DNA of 64,000 nt from Gordonibacter urolithinfaciens (GTDB lineage Bacteria; Actinomycetota; Coriobacteriia; Coriobacteriales; Eggerthellaceae). The stretch lies in the NCBI RefSeq assembly GCF_900199375.1, contig NZ_LT900217.1, positions 1,860,001 through 1,924,000 on the forward strand, written 5' to 3'. The number at the start of each line of letters is the position of its first letter. Position 1 is the first letter of the stretch. The notes below the pieces were generated by a model. The model did not search any database, was not told where the DNA came from, and saw only the letters and a list, made by a program, of their open reading frames with translations. Below, one piece after another: positions 15,815-23,595 of the stretch. The translations under genes were made by a program, and so were the position numbers.

Positions 15815-16688
15815 CTACGCGTTCTTCGACGAGGCGTCGAAGCGCGAGATCCGCCGCGCTCTCATCAAGGGCGTGTCCATCCCCGGCTATCAGGTGCCCT
15901 TCGCCTCGCGCGAGATGCCCATCGGCCGCGGCTGGGGCACGGGCGGCCTGCAGATCACGCTGGCCATCATCGGTCCCGATGACACGCTCAAGGTGATCGA
16001 CCAAGGCTCCGACGACAGCGTGAACGCCGTTAACATCAAGAAGCTCGTCGTTGACACCACCGACGTGGAGGTGACTGACGACACGGAATCGGCCACGCTC
16101 ATCCAGTCGCGCCACCGTATTCCCGAGCATCCGCTCGACGAGGGCCAGATCCTCGTGCTGCAAGTGCCCACGCCCGAGCCGCTGCGCAGCTTCGAGCCCA
16201 GCGAGGCCGCCACCAAGCGCCTCCATGCCGAAGCCGACTACACCGGCGCATGGCTCGAGCTGTTCGACCAGATCGTGCGGTACGACGCTACCACGACCGG
16301 CGCCGACCATCCCGTGCAGGTGTTCGGCCGCTACGTGATGGCCCCGTCGCCCATCCCGCGCTTCGATAACCTGAAGCTTAACCAGGCGCGGCACCTCACG
16401 CTGTTAGGAGCCGGCCGCGAGAAGAAGATCTACGCCGTGCCGCCCTTCACCGACGTCGTCCCCCTCGACTTCGAGGACTACCCCTTCGCGGTGGAGCGCT
16501 TCGACGGGAAGCGCTGCCGCCGTTGCGGCGCGACGGGCGTCTACCTCGACGAGCTCGTCGACGAAGCCACCGGCGAAACGTACTACCAATGCAACGACAC
16601 CTCATGGTGCGCGCGTGTCCCAAATGGGGACAGTCCCCATGTGGGACATCGCGCGCAGCGACGCGAGGAAGGAGCTCCCCATGCTTGA
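15798..16688 (+). CDS. phnJ: C-P lyase PhnJ (radical SAM-type)
   Basis: The catalytic C-P lyase: with SAM and a [4Fe-4S] cluster it breaks the carbon-phosphorus bond of ribose 1-phosphonate 5-phosphate, giving alkane and 5-phosphoribosyl 1,2-cyclic phosphate. The four key cysteines are present at C240, C243, C265 and C271, one residue off the E. coli positions 241, 244, 266 and 272. The family protein ends soon after the last Cys; here about 25 extra residues are encoded by a REP-like palindrome (16617-16647) and following bases. phnK starts 8 bp inside the 3' end. Confidence 0.95.
   Translation: MQQRYNYAFFDEASKREIRRALIKGVSIPGYQVPFASREMPIGRGWGTGGLQITLAIIGPDDTLKVIDQGSDDSVNAVNIKKLVVDTTDVEVTDDTESATLIQSRHRIPEHPLDEGQILVLQVPTPEPLRSFEPSEAATKRLHAEADYTGAWLELFDQIVRYDATTTGADHPVQVFGRYVMAPSPIPRFDNLKLNQARHLTLLGAGREKKIYAVPPFTDVVPLDFEDYPFAVERFDGKRCRRCGATGVYLDELVDEATGETYYQCNDTSWCARVPNGDSPHVGHRAQRREEGAPHA
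16617..16647. repeat. 31-bp REP-like palindrome at the phnJ/phnK junction
   Basis: Arms GTCCCAAATGGGGAC (16617-16631) and GTCCCCATGTGGGAC (16633-16647) match at 14 of 15 positions around one base, and further GCGCG-rich flanks extend the pairing. It is translated as the tail of PhnJ. A hairpin here would also sit 34 bp before the phnK start. Looks like a mobile extragenic palindrome that settled in a tolerant spot. Confidence 0.7.
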
Positions 16689-17541
16689 TGCGCAACGATT
16701 CGGCGTCGACGAGGAGCCGTGCCTGTCGGTGCGGCACCTGTCGAAGCGCTTCGGGGTGGGATGCCCGCACTGCCTCGGCGCGGTCGCGCAGCTCGAGCGC
16801 AACGTGTGCCCGCGGTGCGGCACGGTGCACGCCGTGCGCGATGTGAGCCTCGACGTGTTCCCGGGCGAGATCGTCGGCATCGTCGGCGAGTCGGGCAGCG
16901 GGAAGTCGTCGCTCATGAAGTGCCTGTTCTTCGACGAGGAGGCCACGGAAGGAGACGTGCGCGCCCGCCCGTTCGACGGCGGCGCGGCGAACCTGCTGGA
17001 ACGGTCGTCCCAGCATCAGCGCGCCATCCGAAACACGGTGTTCGGCATGGTGTACCAGAACCCCTACCTGGGGCTGCGCATGGATTTCTCCAGCCTGTCG
17101 AACATCGCGGAGCAGATGATCGCCGCCGGCAACCGCCACGTGGGCGCCATGCGCGATCGCGGCAAGGAGCTGCTCGAGCGCGTGAACATCCCGCTCTCGC
17201 GCGCCGCCGAGCCGCCGCGCAACTTCTCCGGCGGCATGCAGCAGCGCGTGCAGATCGCCAAGGCGCTGTCGAACAACCCGCCCATCCTCCTGCTCGACGA
17301 GGTGACCACGGGGCTCGACCTGTCCGTGCAGGCCGCCGTGCTCGACCTCATCCAGCAGATCCGTCGCGACTTCAACGTCAGCATGCTCGTGGTCAGCCAC
17401 GATTTGGGCGTCATCCGCATGCTGGCCGACCGCACGCTCGTCATGCTGGACGGCCGCGTCATCGAAAGCGGCCTGACCGACCAGATATTGGAAGACCCGC
17501 AGCACGCCTACACCCAGCAGCTCGTCTATTCGCTTCTGTAG
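16681..17541 (+). CDS. phnK: C-P lyase ABC protein PhnK with zinc-ribbon insertion
   Basis: 286-aa ATPase that binds the PhnGHIJ core and is needed for turnover rather than transport. Walker A GESGSGKS (69-76), signature FSGGMQQR, Walker B LLLDEV and switch His (VVSHD) are intact. Unlike E. coli PhnK, residues 28-46 hold two CxxC pairs (C28/C31, C43/C46: GCPHC and CPRCG) that would bind zinc or iron before the P-loop. ATG 16681 follows AGGAAGGAG. It overlaps phnJ by 8 bp and is 19 bp from phnM. Confidence 0.93.
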   Translation: MLDAQRFGVDEEPCLSVRHLSKRFGVGCPHCLGAVAQLERNVCPRCGTVHAVRDVSLDVFPGEIVGIVGESGSGKSSLMKCLFFDEEATEGDVRARPFDGGAANLLERSSQHQRAIRNTVFGMVYQNPYLGLRMDFSSLSNIAEQMIAAGNRHVGAMRDRGKELLERVNIPLSRAAEPPRNFSGGMQQRVQIAKALSNNPPILLLDEVTTGLDLSVQAAVLDLIQQIRRDFNVSMLVVSHDLGVIRMLADRTLVMLDGRVIESGLTDQILEDPQHAYTQQLVYSLL

Positions 17542-17560
17542 TCCCGAAAGGACTCATCCC

Positions 17561-18871
17561 ATGAACGACAACTCCTGCATCATCCGCGGCGGCACGGTGG
17601 TGTGCGCCGACCGGGTGCTTCCCGACCACGACGTCGTGGTCATCGACGGGCGCATCGCGGCCATCGAGCCCGCCGGCGCGTCCGACTTCGACGCGCAGCC
17701 CGACGCCACCGTGGGCGTGCTGCCCATCGTGGACGCGCGCGGCGCGTTCGTGGCGCCCGGCCTCATCGACATCCACTCGGACTACGTGGAGAACGTCGCC
17801 TCGCCGCGTCCGAGCGTGGTCATGGACCTGAACACGTCGCTGTACAAGGCCGACCGCGAGCTCGTGTCGCACGGCATCACCACCATCTTCCACTCCCTGT
17901 CGGTGTACGGCGCGCACATCTTCGACCACAAGCCCATCCGCGACTTCGGCAACGTGAGCGCGCTCATCGACCGTGTGGCCGGCCTGCGCGCGGGCGAGGA
18001 GCGCGACCACCTCATCCGCCACCGCCTGCACATGCGCGTGGAGCTGGACTCGGTCGACCTCTACGACGACATCGAGGCGTTCCTGCGCTCCGGCAAGGTG
18101 GACCTCGTGTCGTTCATGGACCACACGCCCGGCCAGGGCCAGTACCGCGACCTCCTGCTGTTCGGCGACACGCTCAAGGGCTACCGCGACGTCACCGACG
18201 ACGAGGTGCGCGACATCATCCGCCAGCAGCAGGAGAGCAGCAAGATGACGTACGCGCAGATCGCGGCCCTGGCGTCCATCGCGTGCGAGCGCGGCATCTC
18301 CATCGCGTCGCACGACGACGACAGCGCGGAGAAGCTCGCGTTCATGGACGGCCTGGAGGCCTCCATCTCCGAGTTCCCCATCTCGCTCGACGTGGCCCGC
18401 GAGGCGCGCGCCCGCGGCCTGCACACGGTGGCCGGCGCGCCGAACGTGATGCTGGGCCACAGCCACTCCGGCAACCTGAGCGCGCGCGAGGCTGTTGCGG
18501 CCGGCGCCATCGACGTGCTGTGCAGCGACTACTACCCGGCGGCGCTGCTCGACGCCGTGTTCGCGCTGCGCGACGAGTGCGGGCTCGACATCGCGCGGGC
18601 CTTCGCGCTCGTGTCCGCGAACCCGGCGAAGGCCGCCGGCATCGCCGACGAGGTGGGATCGCTCGCGGTGGGCAAGCGCGCCGACGTGCTGCTCGTGCGC
18701 GAGATCGCCTGCGGCGAGGCCGGCACGCGCACGATGCCCGTGGTCACGCGCGCGTTCGTGGGAGGCCGCTCCGTGTTCCGCTCGCATTACCCCGACCAGC
18801 CTCTCGGCTACGCCCGCGACCTGGGCGAGCACGTGCAGGTCCGGCGCGCCCTCGCCTCCGAGGCGGTGTGA
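17561..18871 (+). CDS. phnM: Ribose 1-phosphonate triphosphate diphosphatase PhnM
   Basis: 436-aa amidohydrolase-superfamily enzyme that removes pyrophosphate from alpha-D-ribose 1-phosphonate 5-triphosphate before PhnJ acts. Metal-binding elements are visible: GLIDIHSDYVE near residue 67 (HxD in place of the usual HxH, as in the PhnM family), ASHDDDS near 250 and the C-terminal SDYYP. AAAGGA stands 9 bp before the ATG. It lies between phnK and phnL, an order that differs from E. coli (K-L-M). Confidence 0.93.
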   Translation: MNDNSCIIRGGTVVCADRVLPDHDVVVIDGRIAAIEPAGASDFDAQPDATVGVLPIVDARGAFVAPGLIDIHSDYVENVASPRPSVVMDLNTSLYKADRELVSHGITTIFHSLSVYGAHIFDHKPIRDFGNVSALIDRVAGLRAGEERDHLIRHRLHMRVELDSVDLYDDIEAFLRSGKVDLVSFMDHTPGQGQYRDLLLFGDTLKGYRDVTDDEVRDIIRQQQESSKMTYAQIAALASIACERGISIASHDDDSAEKLAFMDGLEASISEFPISLDVAREARARGLHTVAGAPNVMLGHSHSGNLSAREAVAAGAIDVLCSDYYPAALLDAVFALRDECGLDIARAFALVSANPAKAAGIADEVGSLAVGKRADVLLVREIACGEAGTRTMPVVTRAFVGGRSVFRSHYPDQPLGYARDLGEHVQVRRALASEAV

Positions 18872-18872
18872 C

Positions 18873-19571
18873 ATGGCGCTCCTGGAAATCGATGACCTCT
18901 CGAAGTCCTTCCTGCTGCATCGCGTGGACCGGCGCATCCAAGGGTGCCAGCACGTGAGCTTCGCCATTGAGCCGGGGCAGTTCGTGGGCATCACCGGGCG
19001 CAGCGGCAGCGGCAAGTCCACCATCCTGCGCTGCATCTGGCGCACGAACCTGCCCGAGCAGGGGCGCATCCTGTACGATTCCGCCCGCTTCGGCCTCGTC
19101 GACCTCGCGCAGGCCACGCAGCGCCAGATGCTCTACCTGCGCGCCTTCGAGCTGGGCTACGTGTCCCAGTTCCTCAACGCGCTGCCGCGCCAAACGGCCC
19201 GTGACATCGTGCTGAAGAGCGCGCTCGAAGCCTACGGCGCCGACGAGCGCGCCCGCGCCGAGCAGGAGACCGAGCGCATGCTGCGCCACTTCGACCTGGA
19301 CGAGAGCCTGTGGGAGCTCTACCCGCGCACCTTCTCCGGCGGCGAGAAGCTGCGCCTCAACATCGCCGCCGCCATGATCAAGCGCCCGCGCCTGCTGCTC
19401 CTGGACGAGCCCACCGCCTCGCTCGACAACGCGTCGAAGCTCAAGGTGCGCACCCTCATCGAGCAGCTCAAGGCCGAGGGCACCACCATGCTCGGCATCT
19501 TCCACGACCTCGAATTCATGGACGGCTTGTGCGATCATGAGTTCAACATGCAGGAAGGGATGATGGCGTGA
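18873..19571 (+). CDS. phnL: C-P lyase ABC protein PhnL
   Basis: 232-aa second ATPase of the C-P lyase machinery. Walker A GRSGSGKS near residue 42, signature FSGGEKLR, Walker B LLLDEPTASLD and the switch His (GIFHDL) are present. PhnL binds PhnK on the core complex. The start is 1 bp beyond the phnM stop. After the gene, 298 bp containing a small inverted-repeat element separate it from phnPP. Confidence 0.93.
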   Translation: MALLEIDDLSKSFLLHRVDRRIQGCQHVSFAIEPGQFVGITGRSGSGKSTILRCIWRTNLPEQGRILYDSARFGLVDLAQATQRQMLYLRAFELGYVSQFLNALPRQTARDIVLKSALEAYGADERARAEQETERMLRHFDLDESLWELYPRTFSGGEKLRLNIAAAMIKRPRLLLLDEPTASLDNASKLKVRTLIEQLKAEGTTMLGIFHDLEFMDGLCDHEFNMQEGMMA

Positions 19572-19656
19572 GGAACGGGCGGGAGCAAGGACGAATCGCG
19601 ACGGCGGCCGCGCGCGGCCCGGCTCTCCACGCAGCGCGCAGGCGAACTCCGGTTAC

Positions 19657-19820
19657 GTGGCAGTTTTTGACGGTAGTTGATCATTCGGAAGCGCCGAATC
19701 GGGCCAAGGTGTCGGCAGAGAATACGCGTCCCTGCATTTCACCTGGTCATAAGCGTGGCGAAAATCGCTATGAACGAGCCGACTCCGAGGCGATGATCAA
19801 CTATCGTCGTTTTCTGCCAC
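19657..19820. mobile_element. 164-bp MITE-like element with 28-bp inverted ends
   Basis: Left end GTGGCAG-N5-GACG-N-TAGTTGATCAT (19657-19684) and its inverted copy (19793-19820) match at 22 of 28 positions and enclose 108 bp without a credible gene. The DNA is less GC-rich than its neighbours. It lies between phnL and phnPP. Most likely a non-autonomous derivative or scar of an insertion sequence whose ends start GTGGCAG. A target duplication is not obvious. Confidence 0.55.
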
Positions 19821-19869
19821 GACTGAAGGTTTCTCGTGCGCGCGGGCTCGGCAGGGAAGGGGTGACGGC

Positions 19870-20661
19870 ATGAAAGCCGACCTCCACGTGCACACCACCA
19901 TGTCGGACGGCTCGGACACCTTCGAGGAGGTGCTCGCCCAGGCGCGCGAGCGCGGCATCGGGCGCATCGCGTTCACGAACCACGACACCACGTGCGGCCT
20001 GGACGGGGCTGCGGCCCTCGGCGCGCGCTACGGCGTCCAGGTCACGGGCGGCATCGAGGTGAGCGCCTACGACTTCCAGCGCGGCCGCAAGGTGCACGTG
20101 CTGGGCCTCGGCCTGTGCGAGGACGCGCCCGCGCTCGCCGCCCTCTGCGGCCCGCTGCTCGAGCGCCGCAACCAGAACTCGCTCTGGCAGCTCGACCGCA
20201 TGGTGGAAGCCGGCCTCCCCGTCGACGTCGAGCGCGCCCTCGCCCTCGGCCGCGCCTCCACCTGCCTGTACAAGCAGCACCTCATGGCCGCGCTCACCGG
20301 CGAGCCGCACCCGAGCGCCGCCTACCGCGCGCTCTACCGCAGCCTGTTCAAGGACGGCGGCATCTGCGACCGCGACATCGCCTACGTGGACGTCCGCGAC
20401 GCCGTGCGTGCCATTGCGGAGGACGGCGGCCTGCCCGTGCTCGCGCATCCCGGCCAGCTGGACAGCTACGACCTCGTCCCCGAGCTCGTCCCCCTCGGCC
20501 TCGCCGGCATCGAGCAGCACCACCCCGACCACACGCCCGCCGACCACGACCGCTGCGCCCAGCTGGCCGAACGCTACGCCCTCGCCTGCACCGGCGGCTC
20601 CGACTACCACGGCCGCTTCGGCTCCATCCCGCACGTGGGCTACCGCATTCCCCAAGCCTGA
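19870..20661 (+). CDS. phnPP: PHP-family 5-phosphoribosyl 1,2-cyclic phosphate dihydrolase
   Basis: 263-aa PHP phosphoesterase. Metal ligands of the PHP fold are visible: HVHTTMSDGSD (His6, His8), TNHD near residue 41, GGIEVSA, VLAHPGQ near 193 and SDYH near the C-terminus. A published E. lenta enzyme of this family hydrolyses the cyclic product of PhnJ to ribose 5-phosphate and phosphate, replacing the PhnP and PhnN steps, which fits the absence of phnP and phnN here. The assignment to that enzyme is from memory of the family and context. A GGGAAGGGG site precedes the ATG. Confidence 0.85.
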   Translation: MKADLHVHTTMSDGSDTFEEVLAQARERGIGRIAFTNHDTTCGLDGAAALGARYGVQVTGGIEVSAYDFQRGRKVHVLGLGLCEDAPALAALCGPLLERRNQNSLWQLDRMVEAGLPVDVERALALGRASTCLYKQHLMAALTGEPHPSAAYRALYRSLFKDGGICDRDIAYVDVRDAVRAIAEDGGLPVLAHPGQLDSYDLVPELVPLGLAGIEQHHPDHTPADHDRCAQLAERYALACTGGSDYHGRFGSIPHVGYRIPQA

Positions 20662-20930
20662 CCGCGAATCCCCCTGCCGTCAAAATGCCTCGATGTTGGC
20701 GGCCGCCGCCGTCGGGCTTTGCCGGTGTGAGCTCGCTTCCCTCTGCCGTTCCGGCATGCCGATGACGCGTGCTTAGCGGCGCGGATGCGGAGCAGGCTGA
20801 ATGGCTTGATGCACACGCCGACGAAGCGGGGTCGCCATCCGGAGCCGGCTTATCGGAAAGCTGTCTTTCGGCGAGAAGTTGAATCGCCGTCCGTGGCCCA
20901 TGCCTGCTGTTCGCGCTACACTTACCAGCT
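20662..20930. other. Intergenic, little seen
   Basis: 269 bp between phnPP and the kinase fragment. No convincing gene, terminator or repeat. A TACACT -10-like hexamer at 20917-20922 lies 8 bp before the ATG of the kinase fragment, which would make that transcript leaderless. Confidence 0.4.
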
Positions 20931-21143
20931 ATGGAAAAGCAGACCTTGCATATCGCGCAGCGCACCCGGATCGACGGACCTGTCGGCTGCCTTCCCGATG
21001 ATCCCGTCGTTCTCGGCGTGGACGTGGGCGGCACGCATACGAAGGTCGCGGCGTTCGACCTCGGCGGCGAGTTGCTGGGCACCCGCGCGCTCGACCTACT
21101 CGCGCACGGCGAGGGCTTCGGCACAGGGGAGCGCCTGAAATGA
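20931..21143 (+). pseudogene. Truncated sugar-kinase-fold (ROK-like) gene
   Basis: 70 codons carrying only the N-terminal phosphate-1 motif of an actin-fold kinase: VVLGVDVGGTHTKVAAFDLGG at about residues 26-46. Full ROK or related kinases have about 300 residues, so the rest is missing. Its stop overlaps the start of the anion permease (ATGA). It could still be translated and could couple translation of the permease. No ribosome-binding site is visible; a leaderless mRNA is possible. Confidence 0.5.
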
Positions 21144-22553
21144 CGAATGCCCGATGCGGGAGCGCTTCCATGCGCCCGCTTACCTCGCGGATCGCCCGGT
21201 TCGCGCGCGAGCGCACGGTGCTTGTCGTGTCGGCCTTAGCCGCCTTGGCAACTGTGGCCTTCGTCCCGCCCGACGAAGCGTATCTCGGCTATTTCGACGT
21301 GAAGACGCTCGCCTGCCTGTTCGGGATCCTCGCCGTCGTGGGTGCGCTGCGCGGCATCGGCCTGTTCGAGCATGCGGCGCGCCTCATCGTAGCGCGCTTC
21401 TTCACCTGCCGGTCGGCCGTGGCAGCGCTCGTGGGGTCCACGCTCGTGCTTTCGATGTTCGCCACGAACGACCTGGCGCTCATCATGATGCTGCCCCTCT
21501 CGGCCGCCACGCTGCTCAAAGCCGGATGGGAGCGCTCCCTGCCCTTCGCGTTCATCATGCAGAACCTGGCGGCGAACCTCGGCGGCATGATCCTGCCGTT
21601 CGGCAATCCGCAGAACCTCTACCTGTACGAGCGCTTCTCCATCCCGCTGGGTGATTTCCTCTCCAGCATGGCGCTGCCCTTCGCGGTCTCGGTCGTGCTC
21701 ATCGCCCTCTGCTGCGTCTTGTTCGCCAAGCCAGAGCCCCCGAAAGCAACGAAAAAAACGAGCATCGGAAAAAGAGGCAGCAGAAAAAGGCGTGACGAAA
21801 AAACGAGCGGAAGAAAAGCGCGTTGGGAAGAATCGGTCAGCGGAGGAACGAGCAACGGAAAGCTCGCTTGCAGATGAGGGCCGGCAGCAGGCGGCATCCT
21901 CCGCATCTGGCGAGCCCCTCGAACGAACGGATGTTTCACGTGAAACATCCGCCTCCGAACAGGGGAAAGATGCCTATGCCGCCACTCCGCGCATCGTCTC
22001 GGCGCGCCGGCCGCGAGCGCTCGCTTATGCGGCACTGATGGCGCTGGTCATCGCGTCGGTGTTCCGGATCGTGCCCTATCCGGTTGCGGTGGGCGCCGTC
22101 GTGGTCGCGCTCGGCGCGCTCGACCGGCGGGCGCTGAGGACGGTGGATTGGGGGCTGCTGCTCACGTTCGCCTGCTTCTTCGTGTTCGCCGGCAACATGG
22201 CGCGCATCCCGGCCGTGGAGGGCTTCTTCTCGTTCTGGATGCACGAGAACGCGCTGCTCGTGGCTGCAGGCGCCAGCCAGGTGATCAGCAACGTTCCTGC
22301 CGCCGTGCTGCTGTCGCACTTCGCCGACGGCTACGCGGCGCTGCTCGTGGGCGTGAACATCGGTGGCGCCGGCACGCTCGTGGCATCGCTTGCCAGTCTC
22401 ATCACGTTCAACGAGTACCGCATCGTCCGCCGCGGCTTCCCCGGCCGCCCTGCGCTCTCCCGCGTCACGCCCGGTGCCTACCTCGCCCGCTTCACCGCGT
22501 ACAACGCGGCCTTTCTCGCCGTGCTCCTGTTCGTGTGCGCGCCCTTCGTGTAG
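21140..22553 (+). pseudogene. SLC13/ArsB-NhaD-type anion permease, frameshifted in an A7 run
   Basis: Two frames together encode one permease: 21140-21877 gives about six membrane segments (including ATNDLALIMMLPLSAA and LPFGNPQNLYLY), and the other, open from before 21752 to 22553, gives the remaining segments (VISNVPAAVLL, GVNIGGAGTLVASLA). They meet in a charged cytoplasmic loop at AAAAAAA (21752-21758); six A instead of seven would give a continuous protein of about 470 aa. Both half-sites look well conserved. It may be a sequencing error, phase variation, slippage-rescued or a recent mutation. The loop also contains a parS site. The family carries citrate, arsenite, sodium/proton or similar ions; substrate unknown. 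Confidence 0.7.
21932..21947. promoter_or_regulatory. parS: parS chromosome-partition site, second copy
   Basis: TGTTTCACGTGAAACA, again the perfect consensus, within a 22-bp palindrome (21929-21950). It is in the charged loop region of the anion permease, 7.4 kb from the first copy. Clusters of parS normally lie in the origin region. Confidence 0.88.
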
Positions 22554-22671
22554 GGGCGTGCCGGACGGGTTTCCACTCCACCGCTTTAGTGTGATAAACC
22601 GTACACATGCCAAAACGCCCCGTTCGCGGGGGCCCATTCATCGAAAACGTCGTTCGGCGACGGATAACTGT

Positions 22672-22700
22672 TTGAAAAGAGAGGGCTGGCGCTTTATAGT
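22672..22700 (+). promoter_or_regulatory. Promoter of the amino-acid ABC operon
   Basis: -35 TTGAAA (22672-22677), 17-bp spacer, -10 TATAGT (22695-22700), 62 bp before the binding-protein ATG. A close match to the housekeeping consensus. Confidence 0.65.
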
Positions 22701-22761
22701 AGTGCGACTGCATCATACTTCATGACGTGAAAGCGAGATGCAGAGGAAAGGGGAGAGACCA

Positions 22762-23577
22762 ATGAACATCAAGAAAATGGTTGCGCTCGTTGCAACCGGC
22801 GCCCTCGCGGCGTCGCTCGCGCTGTTCGGCTGCTCGTCGGGCGACGGGCAGGACTCCGGCGCGAAGGACGACAAGGCGGCCGGCAACGAGTCCGGCTACA
22901 CGCTGGTGAACGACGGCAAGCTGACGGTGGCGGCTTCGCTCGACTTCCCGCCGTTCGAGAACCTGAACGGCGACACGCCCGAGGGCTTCGAGGTGGAGCT
23001 CATGGGCCTTCTGGCCGAGGAGATGGGCCTGGAGATCAACTACCTGCCGTCCACGAAGTTCGACACCATCGTTCCGCTCATCCAGACCGGCGGCAAGGCC
23101 GATGTGGGTGTTTCGGGCATCACCATCACCGACGAGCGCCTGGACCAGGTCGACTTCACCGACGCCGTGTGCGACGTGAACCAGAGCATCACCGTGCTCA
23201 AGGATTCGGGCGTCACCGACGTGGCGCAGCTCGAGGGCAAGAAGGTGGGCGCCCAGACCGGCACCACGGGCTACGAGTGGGCTGCCGAGAACATCAAGGA
23301 CGTGGAGATGGTGGGCTTCGACGAGATGACCGCCGTGTTCCTGGCGCTGCAGTCCGGCCAGATCGACGCCATTGCGGTGGACCTGCCGGTGGCGAACTAC
23401 TACGTGAAGACGGCCTACACCGACTGCCAGGTCATCAAGGAGATCCCCACGGGCGAGCAGTACGCCATCGCGGTGAGCAAGGACAGCCCCGAGCTGACCA
23501 AGGCGCTCAACACGGCGCTCAAGGCCATGCGCGAGAACGGGAAGTACGACGAGCTTGCCGCCAAGTGGTTGCAGTAA
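22762..23577 (+). CDS. Amino-acid ABC transporter substrate-binding lipoprotein
   Basis: 271-aa polar-amino-acid binding protein (family 3, HisJ/GlnH-like). Signal peptide with lipobox LFGC (Cys at about 24), then a short Asp/Lys-rich linker and the SBP_bac_3 fold (KLTVAASLDFPPFENLNGDTPEGFEVEL... FDTIVPLIQTGGKADVGVSGITITDER). ATG 22762 follows GGGGAGAG. First gene of a three-gene importer; the ligand, perhaps arginine, glutamine or cystine, cannot be fixed from sequence. Confidence 0.9.
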   Translation: MNIKKMVALVATGALAASLALFGCSSGDGQDSGAKDDKAAGNESGYTLVNDGKLTVAASLDFPPFENLNGDTPEGFEVELMGLLAEEMGLEINYLPSTKFDTIVPLIQTGGKADVGVSGITITDERLDQVDFTDAVCDVNQSITVLKDSGVTDVAQLEGKKVGAQTGTTGYEWAAENIKDVEMVGFDEMTAVFLALQSGQIDAIAVDLPVANYYVKTAYTDCQVIKEIPTGEQYAIAVSKDSPELTKALNTALKAMRENGKYDELAAKWLQ

Positions 23578-23595
23578 CGCACAGATAGGGTGAGC

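Noticed and set aside
19568-19873. A 101-codon frame between phnL and phnPP
   Set aside because: It crosses the inverted-repeat element, ends inside phnPP, and has no ribosome site or protein-like composition.
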